The translations under genes and the position numbers were made by a program. Shown one piece after another: positions 48,001 through 59,855 of a DNA stretch of 64,000 nucleotides. Below the pieces are notes generated by a model that made no database searches, was not told the origin of the DNA, and worked only from the letters and a program-made list of their open reading frames with translations. Numbering within the stretch: position 1 is the stretch's first letter; each line of letters begins with the position of its first letter. The DNA is from Marsupella aquatica (taxonomy: Eukaryota > Marchantiophyta): positions 11,904,001-11,968,000 of the forward strand of contig OZ316896.1 in assembly GCA_973895155.1 (NCBI GenBank), read 5' to 3'.

Positions 48001-49502
48001 CTCGTTACTTGTATTGATATTTTCCTGTCGACAGGTATTCTGGGTGTTGGTATCATCACTTTTACTGCACCAACATATCTGGATTCGGAAGGTTTGTGGA
48101 CGAATGTTGAGCATTTATTTTACGGCTTGTGGGGTCCCCAACAAGGAACGGCTAGAGTCTGCCGCACTTGGCAAGGTTGATGTCTTGTTCTTTCATCCAA
48201 GCTGGATTCTCCTACTAGTTGCTTCACTCTGCCAGCAGCTAGACTCTGGATCTATTGACGATGCCATGGGGGAGCAACTTGTCGTGATACTGGAAGGTAT
48301 CAGTATGTTATTGCCCTTGCTACCACAGACTACTTCTAGGAAATCACATGAAAAGCTGTCCTTCCTCGGATGTGATGATGCGGATAGTCAACTCAGGCTC
48401 TCTAGAGCTTTACATATGCTAGGACGGAAGGACAGGAAGCAGGACGGTGCTCACGCTTTGATTAAGGAAAACGTCATGAATCATGTCGAGGACGACGAAA
48501 ATGGGCAACATGAGCCAAGTAGCGAGGCTGAAGCATCAAGCTCCTCAGCACTTTCTCTTGTTTTCAGGAAGCTTCAGAAAATTGCCCTACGTGTACATCC
48601 CATCCAGGTAAAGGTTTCTCTTTCAAGATCGCTCCTAGGAGTAGGTATGGTCTTCTCCAGGAGACTGGAAGTTTAGAGTTACTTGTTAGATTCTAGGACA
48701 CACAGAAGAGAAATCTGCTCAGGAACAATCTTGGTTGTATTGCATATTGCCGTAGGCAAACCTAGGGCTGTTGTTGATCAAGATCCCCAGGGAGCAGGAG
48801 TCTCTGTCTGTCAGGGAAAATGCAAGTCATAGTCCAGGGGCACTTACTAAAGTATTGGCTTCGAAGTCAAACATTACGATGGTGTTCGTTAACTAGAACT
48901 TTTTACCTATAGAACGTATGCTTTTGCTAAAGGGTGAAACGACTGACTTTACTGAGATCCATTCAATTGCAGACAAAGGTGATATTGCGGTGGTATGCAG
49001 CAATGGCAATCAGGCTTGGTGCAAACGATATTGAAAAGTACCTTCAGTCTATGCTGATTGTTTTGACGAAACTCACTGAGGGGTCAGCCGCCAAAGTCGT
49101 CCCTGGTAAGAAGATCAAGGAACTTTTTGCACCAAATATTAGATGGATATTGACTTGACCGTTTTGTTGGTCATGCACGTGATTTCAAATTCTGGACAAT
49201 GCACTGCATTTCTGTGGCCTGAAGTTTATCAAACCAATCTTTTTGCAGAGGATCTGAAGAAGTTAGGAGATGAAGTCTTAGATCAATTGAGAGAACTGAT
49301 AGGTGTTGCCAAGTTTGTGAACACCTACAACACTGTGCGAGAGAGGGGTCACGAGAACAGAGATAAAAGGAAACAAGCACAGAAAATCTCAGTTCTGGTG
49401 GATCCTGAGCGAAATGCAAAGAGAAAAATTAAAGTTACAGCCAAACGCCAAGCTCAAAAGAAAAGGAGGATCATTAAACAGAAGGTTCAGATGGGACTCT
49501 AA
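36098..49502 (+). CDS. UTP20: UTP20, U3 snoRNP / SSU processome scaffold
   Basis: Large nucleolar HEAT/ARM-repeat protein needed for early 18S rRNA maturation. Exons: 36098-36157, 36551-36673, 36868-37025, 37669-37713, 38057-38135, 38408-38481, 38686-38792, 38895-39077, 39329-39844, 40155-40428, 40721-40795, 40978-46842, 47026-47305, 47423-47653, 48035-48607, 48973-49105, 49249-49502. Phases match at every junction; 9,030 bases give 3,009 residues, longer than human UTP20 (about 2,785). The start (FKSFAQRVEEVDVDVFRSL) and the NLRYYEASH-free N-terminal helices match plant UTP20. Also matching are HLQVHRRIKALMKF (near 1,860), RKLLVPELYDMMNRVSQL, DYPLGKKRLQQHLDFFITNV and YAQSSGREAALEML. The tail is Lys/Arg-rich (about 2,965-3,009), as expected for a nucleolar protein. 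One exon alone encodes about 1,954 residues. No stop or frameshift was found. The small exons before 40.8 kb are the least certain. Confidence 0.9.
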
Positions 49503-51990
49503 CCTACGTCTACTTTCGTAGATAGCACATTGTACGATAGGGTTGTGTTTTTCTATGTATAGCAGTTGTGATAGGTTTTCAGCTCGGATTTTATAGGTCC
49601 TTATAATATAAAGATAGTCCACGACTGTTGAGAAAGTTCATCTGCAGGGGGTGTGGCATTCTGCCAAGGGCTACATTTCGCTCTCAGGCAATTGCAAGTT
49701 TTCCTCCCTGCTGTGTCAAAGGACGCATTCTTGGATATAGTGGCCATTGCCAGGTATAGGAAGTTTGAAATACTCGCTGTTGTACACAATTATTCCTACT
49801 AGTCATGGACTTGACCTTCAGTGATTTTTTAATAGATGGTAGACGCAAAGGAAAGACAAACAGTTGTGCTAAGTTTGGTGTTCTCTCATCAAATGGAAGT
49901 TGAGCAGGGTCGAAATAATATGGGTCAAGGCTGTCGCATTGATATAAGTTGGTATGAAATTTGCTTACCACCGTATCTTAGAATCTTCTCGAGGCAACAA
50001 TATGGAGGGATTTCTCCTGCCACGGAAGTCTTCCAATTGTCTTCACCCAAATTATTTTGAACTACTTTCCTCTACTGTCTGAAGTCCTCAGCCTGGCTGC
50101 CAATGTCCAGCATGTGCAGGTAGATGAGTAGGTGTATGAAGAAAGTTTTGGTGGGTAACTAGAAATTCACTGACAAGACTATTGTAGATGAAGATCTTTC
50201 AGTTATTCTATTGTTTTCCTCAAATGTAATTTGTGATCTTGGATTATTCCAATTCACAACATCAGATGAGACAGCAGCGTTGTCTTCGAGGTCTTGTTGT
50301 TGGCCTACCGTTCCATACAATACACATTAAGAGAATTCTCGCACGATTTCTCAGAAGCAAAAACACTAGGGAGACTCAAAGTTTGAGCCACACTAGTTTC
50401 CGGATGTCTGGAGTAGTCTTGAAACGGATGTGGTCAAAAACTGTGCCGTAAGGCCAGTCTGCAAAGTCTTCTCATGGGAGGGGATAATGTTACCATTGGA
50501 GCAAACGGGAGATTGCCTTTACTCGTTGTGAGGGAAAAAAACCCTTGCGTACTTTTTTCTCATATAAATGAAAAGCTTAATTAAATATCCACCACTTGGC
50601 CATGAAATTCAGTCCCTAGATAGGCAAACCTCGGTTTCCAATACCATAAGTTTTGTGTCATATTTTTCGCAAAACCCAACTTTTTTACTCCTTTTCTGGC
50701 TAGCAGAATTGTTGACCATCTCAAGTCCTACATGTGCACTAGAGTCTGCTCCTCTGAGAGCACCTATATGTTTGTAAAGTAGCACCATCAGAGACCGCTA
50801 CCTCACTGACAAAGAGGTGCCCGAGTGACTCGACAAGTTGATGGTGGATGTCTGCGACTCGCTAACAATACACTTCCTTGTTGGCAAAACCCCTGTTTGG
50901 TCGCTTACAAACCCACCATGGGACTAACCATTTCTGTGGAGTGTTCTTGTCTACTTCTTCTTTACAGCTTAAACTCATTTTGATTGTGAGTCGGAAAAAG
51001 TAGACCTTTTTACCTGCGTAAGGTGATGTTGGGGGAAGAGTTAGGGAACAAACTCAAATGCTGCCAAAAAGTTTGAGGCCCCCTATTCTTTTTTGGGAGA
51101 ATCTATATTTCCAAAAGTCAAAATCTTCCTTTCTTTGCACGATTACGGGTTTCAGTTAGATGAAGGTATCCAATGACCAAATGGTTCTTTCAACTTGAGG
51201 GAGATTCTCCAACCATTTCTCTTTGGCTGTCAATACTTTGGAGGTTGGTAAGGTGAAAAAGAAACCACGATAGAGCTTTTCAACCCAAAGAAATTCATAT
51301 AAACTCAAACAATGAAGCAAACCGAATTTCACATGGAACCTATAGGTATACGATGTTTCCCCCTTGAAACTAGTTTTGTGCAACTTTAAACCAAAACTTT
51401 CTAGAAACCTTCGGCAGAGCACTAGTCATAAATGCACAACCTCTTTTCATATATGTTCAAACTCAGTGCCCCCCTTTGTCACCGTAGTTCTGAGCCATGC
51501 ATCCTAAATCATGATTTGACTTTGGATAATTAACCAATGTCAAATTTTAGAAAAAAAAAGTGAAAAAATTCAGGGACCAATTTTGGTCAGTTGGAACTTT
51601 TGTATAACTTGGATCAAGTTAATTTTTTAGTGCCCTTGTGTTGTTTTGACATGAAGGTGCATGAGTCATCTCTAGTTAGGGTAGTTTGTGAATAGGTATA
51701 TTGCATGTACAAATAGTTGAACTCAGATAGTGAAATTCCTTTGTGAAATGGGAACATGTGTTGGTCTCCGAAAGCTTGTGGCTTGTCTGAGTTGCACGGT
51801 TACACCATTGTGGTGCACTAGAGTATCCCCCGATTAGAAATACTGAATGACATTAGTCAAAGGGACAAAACAAACTTTGGCTTCTAGAACCGAGGTCCCA
51901 GGGCTTAAATGGATCTCCTGCTTGGGGTAGAAGGTCTGGTAAGTCTAGGGAAACATCACCTTCTTGGTGCACATGCTATTGGCAAAAATG

Positions 51991-52029
51991 AATTTGTTTG
52001 AATTCTTTCCAAAAAAATTCAAACAAATT
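51991..52029. repeat. 14-bp hairpin
   Basis: AATTTGTTTGAATT and AATTCAAACAAATT form a perfect inverted repeat around an 11-base loop. Confidence 0.8.
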
Positions 52030-52126
52030 AAGCTTGAAATAAAGCAACGCTTCAGGGCCAGAGTTTAACTATCTCTCCCCCCTGGTATGGGTCCGTGTGA
52101 GATCCCTGGGTGTTGCCTCCTTGTGG

Positions 52127-52176
52127 CTACCCTACATAGGTGAGGTGCATACTACCCTACATAGGTGAGGTGCATA
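52127..52176. repeat. 25-bp perfect tandem pair
   Basis: CTACCCTACATAGGTGAGGT plus GCATA occurs twice with no differences. Its context (GATCCCTGGG, GGCTACCCTACA) resembles 16350-16390, showing membership in the same dispersed repeat. Confidence 0.85.
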
Positions 52177-52616
52177 CTCCAAAGCAGATACTCCATACTC
52201 TCCTGCATGGGTGTACTTTAGGTTTTCAAGGCAACAATTTTACTTTTTTAAATGAGCACGACGTTACAGGAAACAGTGCAGTCGTTACAGGAAATTGAAT
52301 GCAAAGGTTTGAGGAGTACAAATCATTAACATTCCACTTTAATTTGAATTTGCAACTAGGTTTTTGATTCTCTTAACCCACAAGTTCCAGTGTGAAACAG
52401 GTAACCCGTAGTGTGCATTTCACATACAGTACAATAACATGTATACAAACGAACGTATCCTATCTTGGGGAATTTCCTCGTATGAATGTCTTCTCAACAG
52501 TTCACCATTATAGTGGGCAATCTACGGTTCCAAACAATTGCACATCTAAAAACAGTTAATATATATGTTTTAAAAAAAGCACCACGAGAAGTTGAGCATA
52601 CAAGGGTCCTGTGATT

Positions 52617-52747
52617 GGAAGTGAGTGGGAGAGCCAGAGCCTATATGGTAGTGTACTGTTCACTTAACCACAGCTGGCACTCCAGAGTGCACCCTGCCCC
52701 TTACTAGCCAATGTTCATTTGCCTGGGTTGAGCTCCCACTCACTTCC
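52617..52747. repeat. Foldback element, family C
   Basis: GGAAGTGAGTGGGAG at 52617-52631 pairs perfectly with CTCCCACTCACTTCC at 52733-52747, with about 100 bases between. The left arm plus its neighbours (GAGCC...CTATATGGTAG) recurs inverted at 57545-57590, so the element is dispersed. Non-coding. Confidence 0.65.
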
Positions 52748-52827
52748 CAGCATGGGATCCCTATCCTCAAAATCCATTTTTCTAGTTTATTAAAATCTAT
52801 GAACTGTTTGTCGGTGAGGTTTTTCGT

Positions 52828-52866
52828 GAAATGTAGATCTCAATGAGATCTACAGATCTACATTTC
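52828..52866. repeat. 13-bp inverted repeat
   Basis: GAAATGTAGATCT and AGATCTACATTTC flank a short spacer that itself contains AGATCTCAATGAGATCT, also found near 2344-2363. Confidence 0.75.
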
Positions 52867-53041
52867 GAGCCATCGACCGGCTCCTATGGCGAGCAAATGA
52901 GATGACCGTGATACTTGAATATATGATATGCTCTTCCATATCTGCAATTTTATTGTATGTGAACTCTGAAGACACTATACCCCAATGCATTCTATAAGGG
53001 AACTTGTGGTTGAAGCAATGAACAGTGGCCTACTAGAGATA

Positions 53042-53425
53042 GGGTCCTTTTTCGTAGTTCCAGTTGTGGATAGATATTATTATAAAGTTCATTTTGCTAT
53101 TTTATATGCATGAGCAAGATACTCAAAAGCCCAACCAATGAGAAGGAGGGAGAGGGTCAAACGAGGATGGACGAAGGACAAAGCTCCTGCAGTTCATTCG
53201 ATGGTAGAGTTTGGTGACCACCAGTTGAGTAGGAGTAGGGTCCCTTTTATAGGCCCAGTTGTGGATATATATTATTATAAACTATGTTTTGCTATTTTTA
53301 TATAAGTGAGCCAGATCCTCAAAGGACAACCAATGAGAAGGAGGGTCAAAAGAGAATGCACAAAGGAAAAAAGCTCCTGCAATTCATTCGGTGGCAGAGT
53401 TTTGTGACCACCAGTTGAATCCAGA
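53042..53425. repeat. 196-bp tandem pair
   Basis: Copies start at GGGTCC (53042 and 53238). They share CCAGTTGTGGATA.ATATTA, CCAATGAGAAGGAGGG, AAGCTCCTGCA.TTCATTCG and GTGACCACCAGTTGA. Moderate divergence. Confidence 0.8.
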
Positions 53426-54469
53426 CAAATTGCCCCAGAGCAACCCATGCCACAAGAACAAAAAGTAAAAGGCCAAAAAGTTCAAATGTGGGTCCCAAAA
53501 AGATCAGCAACTATTGTACCGCCGACATTTCCACTTTGTTTGATCGCCAGGATTTGGCTTAGCTTTTGGACGCCTTTTCGGTTTTTCCAATTTCCACGAA
53601 TCAGGGCTCAGTTTTTTCCCTCCTTTTTAGAGAGAATTTCAAAACCATTACCCTTGTTAGGTTGCAGACGATCCTAAATACCCTGAAAAAAATTGCTTTT
53701 ATTTTTTACATGCAGGTGACAATGCACTAACTGTATTTCGACACCCACCGCTTAGGCAGGTGTTAATTTTTAAACTTACCCAAGTACCCTGAAATTTGCT
53801 GTGTCTTCTTTATTTTACATGAAGGTTACAAATGCACCAATTGTGTTTCAACACGCAAAGTCCAGAGGGGCAAAGAAAACAAGAAGCTTAGGGCCCAAAA
53901 TGGCAGCAAGAGAACGCCACAGCACCTCAAAGAGCCAGACAATACACCCTGGGATCTAGGTCAAGACCTTGGGCTGGGCATGGGTCAAGGTCTTGGCCAT
54001 GGGAACAAACGCTTTCCCAATGTGCCTCACTTTGAAATTTACAAAAGTACCCTCCAAAATTCCACCTAGGCAGCAGTGTCCCTTGTACTTTGCTTCATGT
54101 GATGGCCACTCCTTTGTGCTAACTCACAACAGAACCAGTGAAGGGGCAGTCGGGCCACTTGAGCTGTCATTAGGACTGAAATTTTGGGATTGTAATTGAC
54201 GGTGTAGTAAATGGACATAAACTAAACCCTCAGCGGAATTAGGATGGACATTAATGAAAATGGTATATCCATATCTCCTATTGCTGACTTTAATGTTGAT
54301 AAGATCCGTGAAGGAGCGTCCAAAAAAGCAACTACCTGGAGAATAGGCTGAATAGCACAAATCCAGTGGCCACTATTGCAAGTGGTATGCTAAGAAGTAC
54401 ACCAACTTAACCCCAAGCCATCAGCCGACACACTTGGACAAGAAGATAACCCTGTGACACTTCCCAAAT

Positions 54470-54720
54470 CTTGTGACAATGGAACTTTGGTCACTTCTGG
54501 TAACTTGTGATATTGTAATCCCAAAGAGATTACTCCATAACTCACTGTCAATTAGAGATATTAGACTAGTTGAAAAGTTATTTCCAAGCTTCAAACTAGC
54601 CCAAGAAGAGCCCATTATTTTGGCTACCAAGGGAGACATTGAAGGTAACTCGGTTATTGAAAAAATTGGGGAGCTAGAATGGTGGTTGTAACAAGTGTCA
54701 AGGTACATGGAATGAAGGTA
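54470..54720. repeat. Diverged dispersed repeat, family D
   Basis: AAGAAGAGCC, AAGGGAGACATTGAA and the following bases resemble AAGAAGAGCC, AAGGGAGATATTGAA at 56645-56690. A short inverted match (AGTGAGT...GGAGTAAT) also links them. Short open frames run both ways through it, but I see no protein family. Confidence 0.4.
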
Positions 54721-56499
54721 TAGAAGGTGTCAAGGTCCATGATTAACCGTCCATGGTTAATAGGTACATGGGAATGTTATTTTACTATTTGTGTCTCACT
54801 TTTGCAGCTTTTTCACACTTGGTACGAAATACTCAGATTGATCCGTATCTGACTCCTTTTTTCTGATTTGTATAATAGAACTTGGGCCCCACGAAAACGA
54901 GAGCATTATGACAGCTGAGGTGTCTCAACTCGTGGCCGAGAAGTACCTTCTGCCCTTCCACAAGCCTCTGCACAAGCAAAGTAAAAGTGCTCATTTGAAG
55001 GCAAACCTCAGCCTCTAGCAGGGTATGGCTTAAACGTCATCATCCCATGTTGCAGCATCACAGAGCAATGTTTTTGTTTTGTCTGAAAGGTAATCTTTTC
55101 TTTTTTTATCGGAGGCAACTTGATTGCCAACCAATGAAAAATGAAGAAAATCTCCAGCTTTTAAGGGATATAGGAGAAGTATTTTCAGAGAAAGAAATTG
55201 ACTTCTGATGAATTCATAGCCAGCTGAGAAACCAACGGCCCCATAAGTTTGCGAGAAGGGGTGCTTTCTAAGAGCATCCACACCCATCGGTGCCATACTC
55301 CCCGCAGTAAGCCAAAGTGGCCAAAGTGGCAAGGCCGATTGGCACTCACCTGCCGGGGCAGTGCAGCGGGTAGGGTTCCCCACCCATCCCACCAAAACCC
55401 CTCCGCTGTTTCCAACTAAATTTGTGTCAACTGGCAGTGTAACTATTTACCAAAAACACAGGTCTCCACAAAGTTGTAACACAAATGCATTCGTGTCACA
55501 AGCTTGTAAAAGATGTCCTCCAAAAAATGAGGTACAAACTTACTGGATTTTACTCCTGATGACCCTCAAGTGTGGATGATACCCTTCTTCTTATGGTCAA
55601 AGGCCATTACCTCTAACAATGAAGCTTTTGAGATGCCCTAATGGCCCCCTATGTCTCCATCGTAAGCCCAGGTAAGTTGAAAATTACTTGATTGATCCAC
55701 TTGTTCTCTCCGAGGTCTAGCAGTGTTCTTAGTGATGGAGATTCACCATATTCCATCTCACTGAAAAGTTTTTGCCAGGCAAAAACTTGGCTTTTGTTTT
55801 CCTGTGTCCTAATTTCCTTACAGGAGTTCGAGCACTGTTTCTGAAAGGTGGAGATTTATGGGTATGATGATCGAAGGGCTGCTAAACAATATGAATTATG
55901 TGTACATGGGGAATTGCGTGGTTTGGAATGGGGGTGAAATTTTGGTGGGTTGCAGCCCATGTGTTTGTGTGGGACTAATACTTGAATTGTATTCCAACCT
56001 TTGGCAACAGACTTTTAAGCTCTCTTGGTAAGGTTTTGGATGAAATGTAAGCAAATAGGGATGACACTACATCAGTTTCAATATCAAAATTTTCTGCTAC
56101 CAGATACACAGTCTGTGGCTTCACTAAATGGAGTAGGTCATGGACGATGGACTTCAATTACAAATCACAGCATTAAATTCTCTATATTCTCAAATGTTAA
56201 AAATACTCACATCATTGGTTTCACTTGCACAATTAAAATAGGAGTTTAATTGCACAACCTTCTGCACAACTAGCCTATGAAATTCAAGAAGTGTTTTATT
56301 AAGGATAAACTTTAGGGTGTTCTGAGAATGGAAGCCACATGGACCTCTCTGGTTGTCAAAATGCTCAGATAGACTTTTGCAACCTGTCTGTACTGTAGCT
56401 TTAAAACCCTATTTTTCTGCTTATCCCTTACGTAAAAGATCATTCCAACCTTTCCTAACAAACCCCAAATCAATCCAATTCCAAGTGGATATCTATGGA

Positions 56500-56760
56500 G
56501 ATACCAGATGTCAGAACCTTTTGGAAATGCAAAGGGTGGATAGTGAGTCGTGGAGTAATGTTTATGAACTCATAGCTCTCTACATTCTTGATGCAAACTA
56601 TAGATAGTAGATTTGTGTAAAGGATCTTACCAAGCCGCTTCTCACAAGAAGAGCCAATTCTGTTGGATATCAAGGGAGATATTGAAAACCAAACTTTGAT
56701 ATCGAAAATGATTTGGAAAATGAGAAGGGCTGTCAATGAGTGAAGGGTGAAGAAGGTGTC
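56500..56760. repeat. Diverged dispersed repeat, family D, second copy
   Basis: Pairs with 54470-54720 as described there. Both are followed by a GTGTCA.AGT.C block, so the similarity extends beyond the core. Confidence 0.4.
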
Positions 56761-59704
56761 ACAGTCCTTGGGGGTTGCATGGTTCATAGACTCTGAGCAT
56801 GGGAGCATCACTTTTGGTGTTCTGGGAAGTGGCTGGCCCATGAAAGAAGTAATGACAATTGAGTAGTAGGGACAATCAGGTTTGTGCATGGACCGCTTCA
56901 AAGGGGATATTTATCTTTTGAAGTATAGTGTAAGAGTAATGCCATACTTTCTCTAGATTCTCATTTTTTAGTCGGAAAAATCCAAACGCATCCCAATACA
57001 TGGAATATTCCTAAAATATGCATTGGAATTTTTTTCCACTTTTGCAAACCTTCAAAGACCAAGATGCGCGTAATGCGTGGATAATTCCATCCAACAATCC
57101 CTGGAGAGCATGTATTGGTTGGGTAATTATAGATAATTGCCAAAGAACAAGAGGAGTCATGCTGGGAGACAAGATCCCAAACCTTGGGTGATTCCCTATG
57201 CGTCAAATAGTGAAACTGGGTGCAGCAAGACATATGGTAGTTTGAAGTTCTTGTAAAGAAAACTGAATATTTGTGGAGCAAGCAATTGTTGTCATCTTGG
57301 GTCATTTGGCCATTGTTGAAAACAGGCTTGCAGATATAAGGGGTTGTTGTTGGTGTAGAGTTGTGTGCCATGTGCTAACCAGTTCTATCAGATGTGATTG
57401 GGGTTAGGCCACTTACATGGGAGCTTTTGGTGCAATAGTATTGCAACACGTACTAGGCTTACACCATGCCGGCTATTGGAGTTTTTATTATTTAAACCAC
57501 AACCTCCACATAAAAGGGACACTTGCTTAGGTGAACGATATATAGACCTACCATAGAGGCTCTCCCACTCACTTCCCATCATAGGACACTTGCACCTTAA
57601 AAAGGTTGCTTGGTGATTTCTTAGAAAATATGATTTAGTTTTAGCTGCATTTGGTTTTGGAACATATATCTTAGGAAGTTCTACCTATTGAGTCCCCTAT
57701 GGTAATTGTTGGGAACAGTTGGCTTAGGCTAGACAGCAAATGCGTAACATGAGAGGACATTTGATACTATACTACATCAACAAGGCACGAGGAGCGAAGA
57801 ACTCCTAAAAGACCCATAGCATATGAGAATACATATAAAGAATGAGAGAGAAAATGCTCTTCTACAACCTATACCCTCCCAGGGAGGTTGAGATATGTGT
57901 ACCTAAACTAAGTGTATCTTGTACTAATCTAACCAAGGCTTGACTAACCCTCATAAGACAAAACTAACTAAAATAGAGAACTTAATTGAGTTAATTTCTA
58001 AGAGTAATTAATGAGATGACACTAATATTCAAAGATTCTCAAAAATACATATGCTCTTTTGCATGTACACAATTGTACTATATGTGAAATGAAATCTTTG
58101 GGTTACACGGAGTACTTCATAGCGGAAGTTGTGGTTTAAAGGAAAGGGAATTAGGGAAACCAAGCAAGAGTGACATGGACTGCCAACTGGACCTCTAACT
58201 CAGGGCAGTGTTGCCACACAAGCCAATACATGTAACTAAAATTTAATATACCAAGGTGCTTTAGACTTTTTGAAGTACATACTCTCTCATCTCTTTTGAA
58301 CATGGCAAGTGTCTCTTTTACTAGTTCCTATTGCATCCATAAATGCCTTGGTCTACCTACTAGCCTTCAATCTAACTACTATAGATCCTTGCAATTGAAA
58401 GCTACTCGCAAGTCCTACCGTCTAGAGTAAGTCCTCCAGACTGCAACTCTGGGGCATAAGTGAAGGTGGGGTCAGGCAGAAAAATGGATTGGAGGCAAGA
58501 CTTGAGGCTAATCTACACTGTAATTTGCTACGGGTCATGAGCTGTAATTTCTTTGCAACAATAATTTTTAATGTTTACACTGCTCGTGAGTGAGGATGGG
58601 CATTTGAAATCTGGTAACAGAACATTTCGAAAGTTATTCTATGCTTGTGAGTAGGGATGGGCACAAGAAGTCTTTGCATATGCATGGGTATTCGGGCTAG
58701 TGGGTGGAATTGTCACTATAATTAGTACTCATAGGTAGGAGTCAACATTGTTTTAATGTTTTTTGGGGAGTCCATAAGAATCACAGGGAGTTTCCTCCAC
58801 TAGGATATGTCCCATCATCTGCACCTTAAAAATGTTGCTGATTAGTAGGTATCTACTTTACAGTTGTGATTTTGTCTACCCTTGAACGAGTATATTCCAA
58901 ACAAAAAATTCAGAGGATTTCCTCGTGACTGTCATTTTGAGTGGAGAGCCAAAAAGCTACAATGAAACATTCGCTTTTGGGACTTAAAAAATTAAAAAGG
59001 CTGTACTGTTGGTCTCTTTATGGAAAAATAAATTAAAAAGCTGCACTCCTGATCTCTTTATGGACTTTATCTTCACTTGTTGGCCCCTTTATTGTGATAA
59101 CAAATGACTTCTTTCTCTCTTTTTAGGGAAAGCTCTTTTTCAGAACCCAAGTTCCCAGATGATGCTGGATAGGTTGGTGAAACTAACATGAAATGTCTTG
59201 ATACATTGTTTTTGCTCAAGTAACAGCTTTCCTTTGTATAAATGCTTTGCAGATTTAGGTGTGGGTCCATCTGAATTCAGAAATTAAGCACAGTGGTCTA
59301 TCCAAGCATCAACTTAGTTTCTCTACACGAAACATATATCCTTGCATGATGTCAAAAGTCATGACCTATGGGAGTGTTGGCTTTTGAAAGAAACTTCAGT
59401 ATCAGAGGAGCCATTTTGTATCTATCAATAAAGGAGCCTGTCACTTTTGCTAGATTTTTGGTGCTTGCATTTGCCCTCTTTATTTGTGTTTGGTGTTGTT
59501 CTCTCTGGATCTCTTTTTGGTTTTACTCCAATTTACTTGGCTTGGCCCGTTTTTGTAAATTAGTCCTTTTTGGAAACCAACTTCCCAAAACAGATAAAAA
59601 ATCTAGAAATTAAGGGGGAATATGCACATACTTTTTACAGAAAAAGGCCAAAAAGAGTACAAAAGAATAAACAAGAGAGGTCCCAAGTGGACAAAACCAA
59701 ACGC

Positions 59705-59798
59705 AAAAGAAGTGAGCAAAAGAAAACCCTAAAAACCAAGAAAGAGGAACTAAAAGAAGTGAGCAAAAGGAAACCCCTAAAAACCAAGAAAGAGGAAC
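59705..59798. repeat. 47-bp tandem pair, A-rich
   Basis: AAAAGAAGTGAGCAAAAG, then CCCTAAAAACCAAGAAAGAG and GAACT, occurs twice. Read on the minus strand it is T/G-rich and lies just beyond the 3' end of the RT element at 59.86-61.8 kb. It could be part of that element's tail, like the G/T-rich blocks at 1.4 and 8.4 kb. The Lys-rich open frame across it is an artefact. Confidence 0.7.
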
Positions 59799-59855
59799 TA
59801 AAACTACCGCAAATGGACCGAGGTCCTCATCATACCTAGCAAAAGTGGCAACAAG

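Larger units (their letters stand above)
49503..59855. other. Ten-kilobase gene desert with repeats
   Basis: No recognisable gene. The first 100-200 bases should hold the UTP20 3' untranslated region. Identified repeats: a 14-bp hairpin (51991-52029), a 25-bp tandem pair (52127-52176), a foldback pair (52617-52747), a 13-bp inverted repeat (52828-52866), a 196-bp tandem pair (53042-53425), a diverged repeat pair (54470-54720 and 56500-56760), a piece of foldback family B (56128-56165) and a 47-bp tandem pair (59705-59798). The rest is AT-rich and unrecognised. Confidence 0.5.

Noticed and set aside
47569-48180. 203-codon frame inside UTP20
   Set aside because: Crosses an intron in a different frame from the conserved exons.
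54473-54691. 72-codon frame SLSIRDIRLVEKLFPSFKLA
   Set aside because: Lies in a dispersed diverged repeat; no start context, introns or family match.
59368-59839. Hydrophobic frame followed by a Lys-rich frame
   Set aside because: Low-complexity T-rich and A-rich repeat DNA with a 47-bp tandem pair; no family resemblance.
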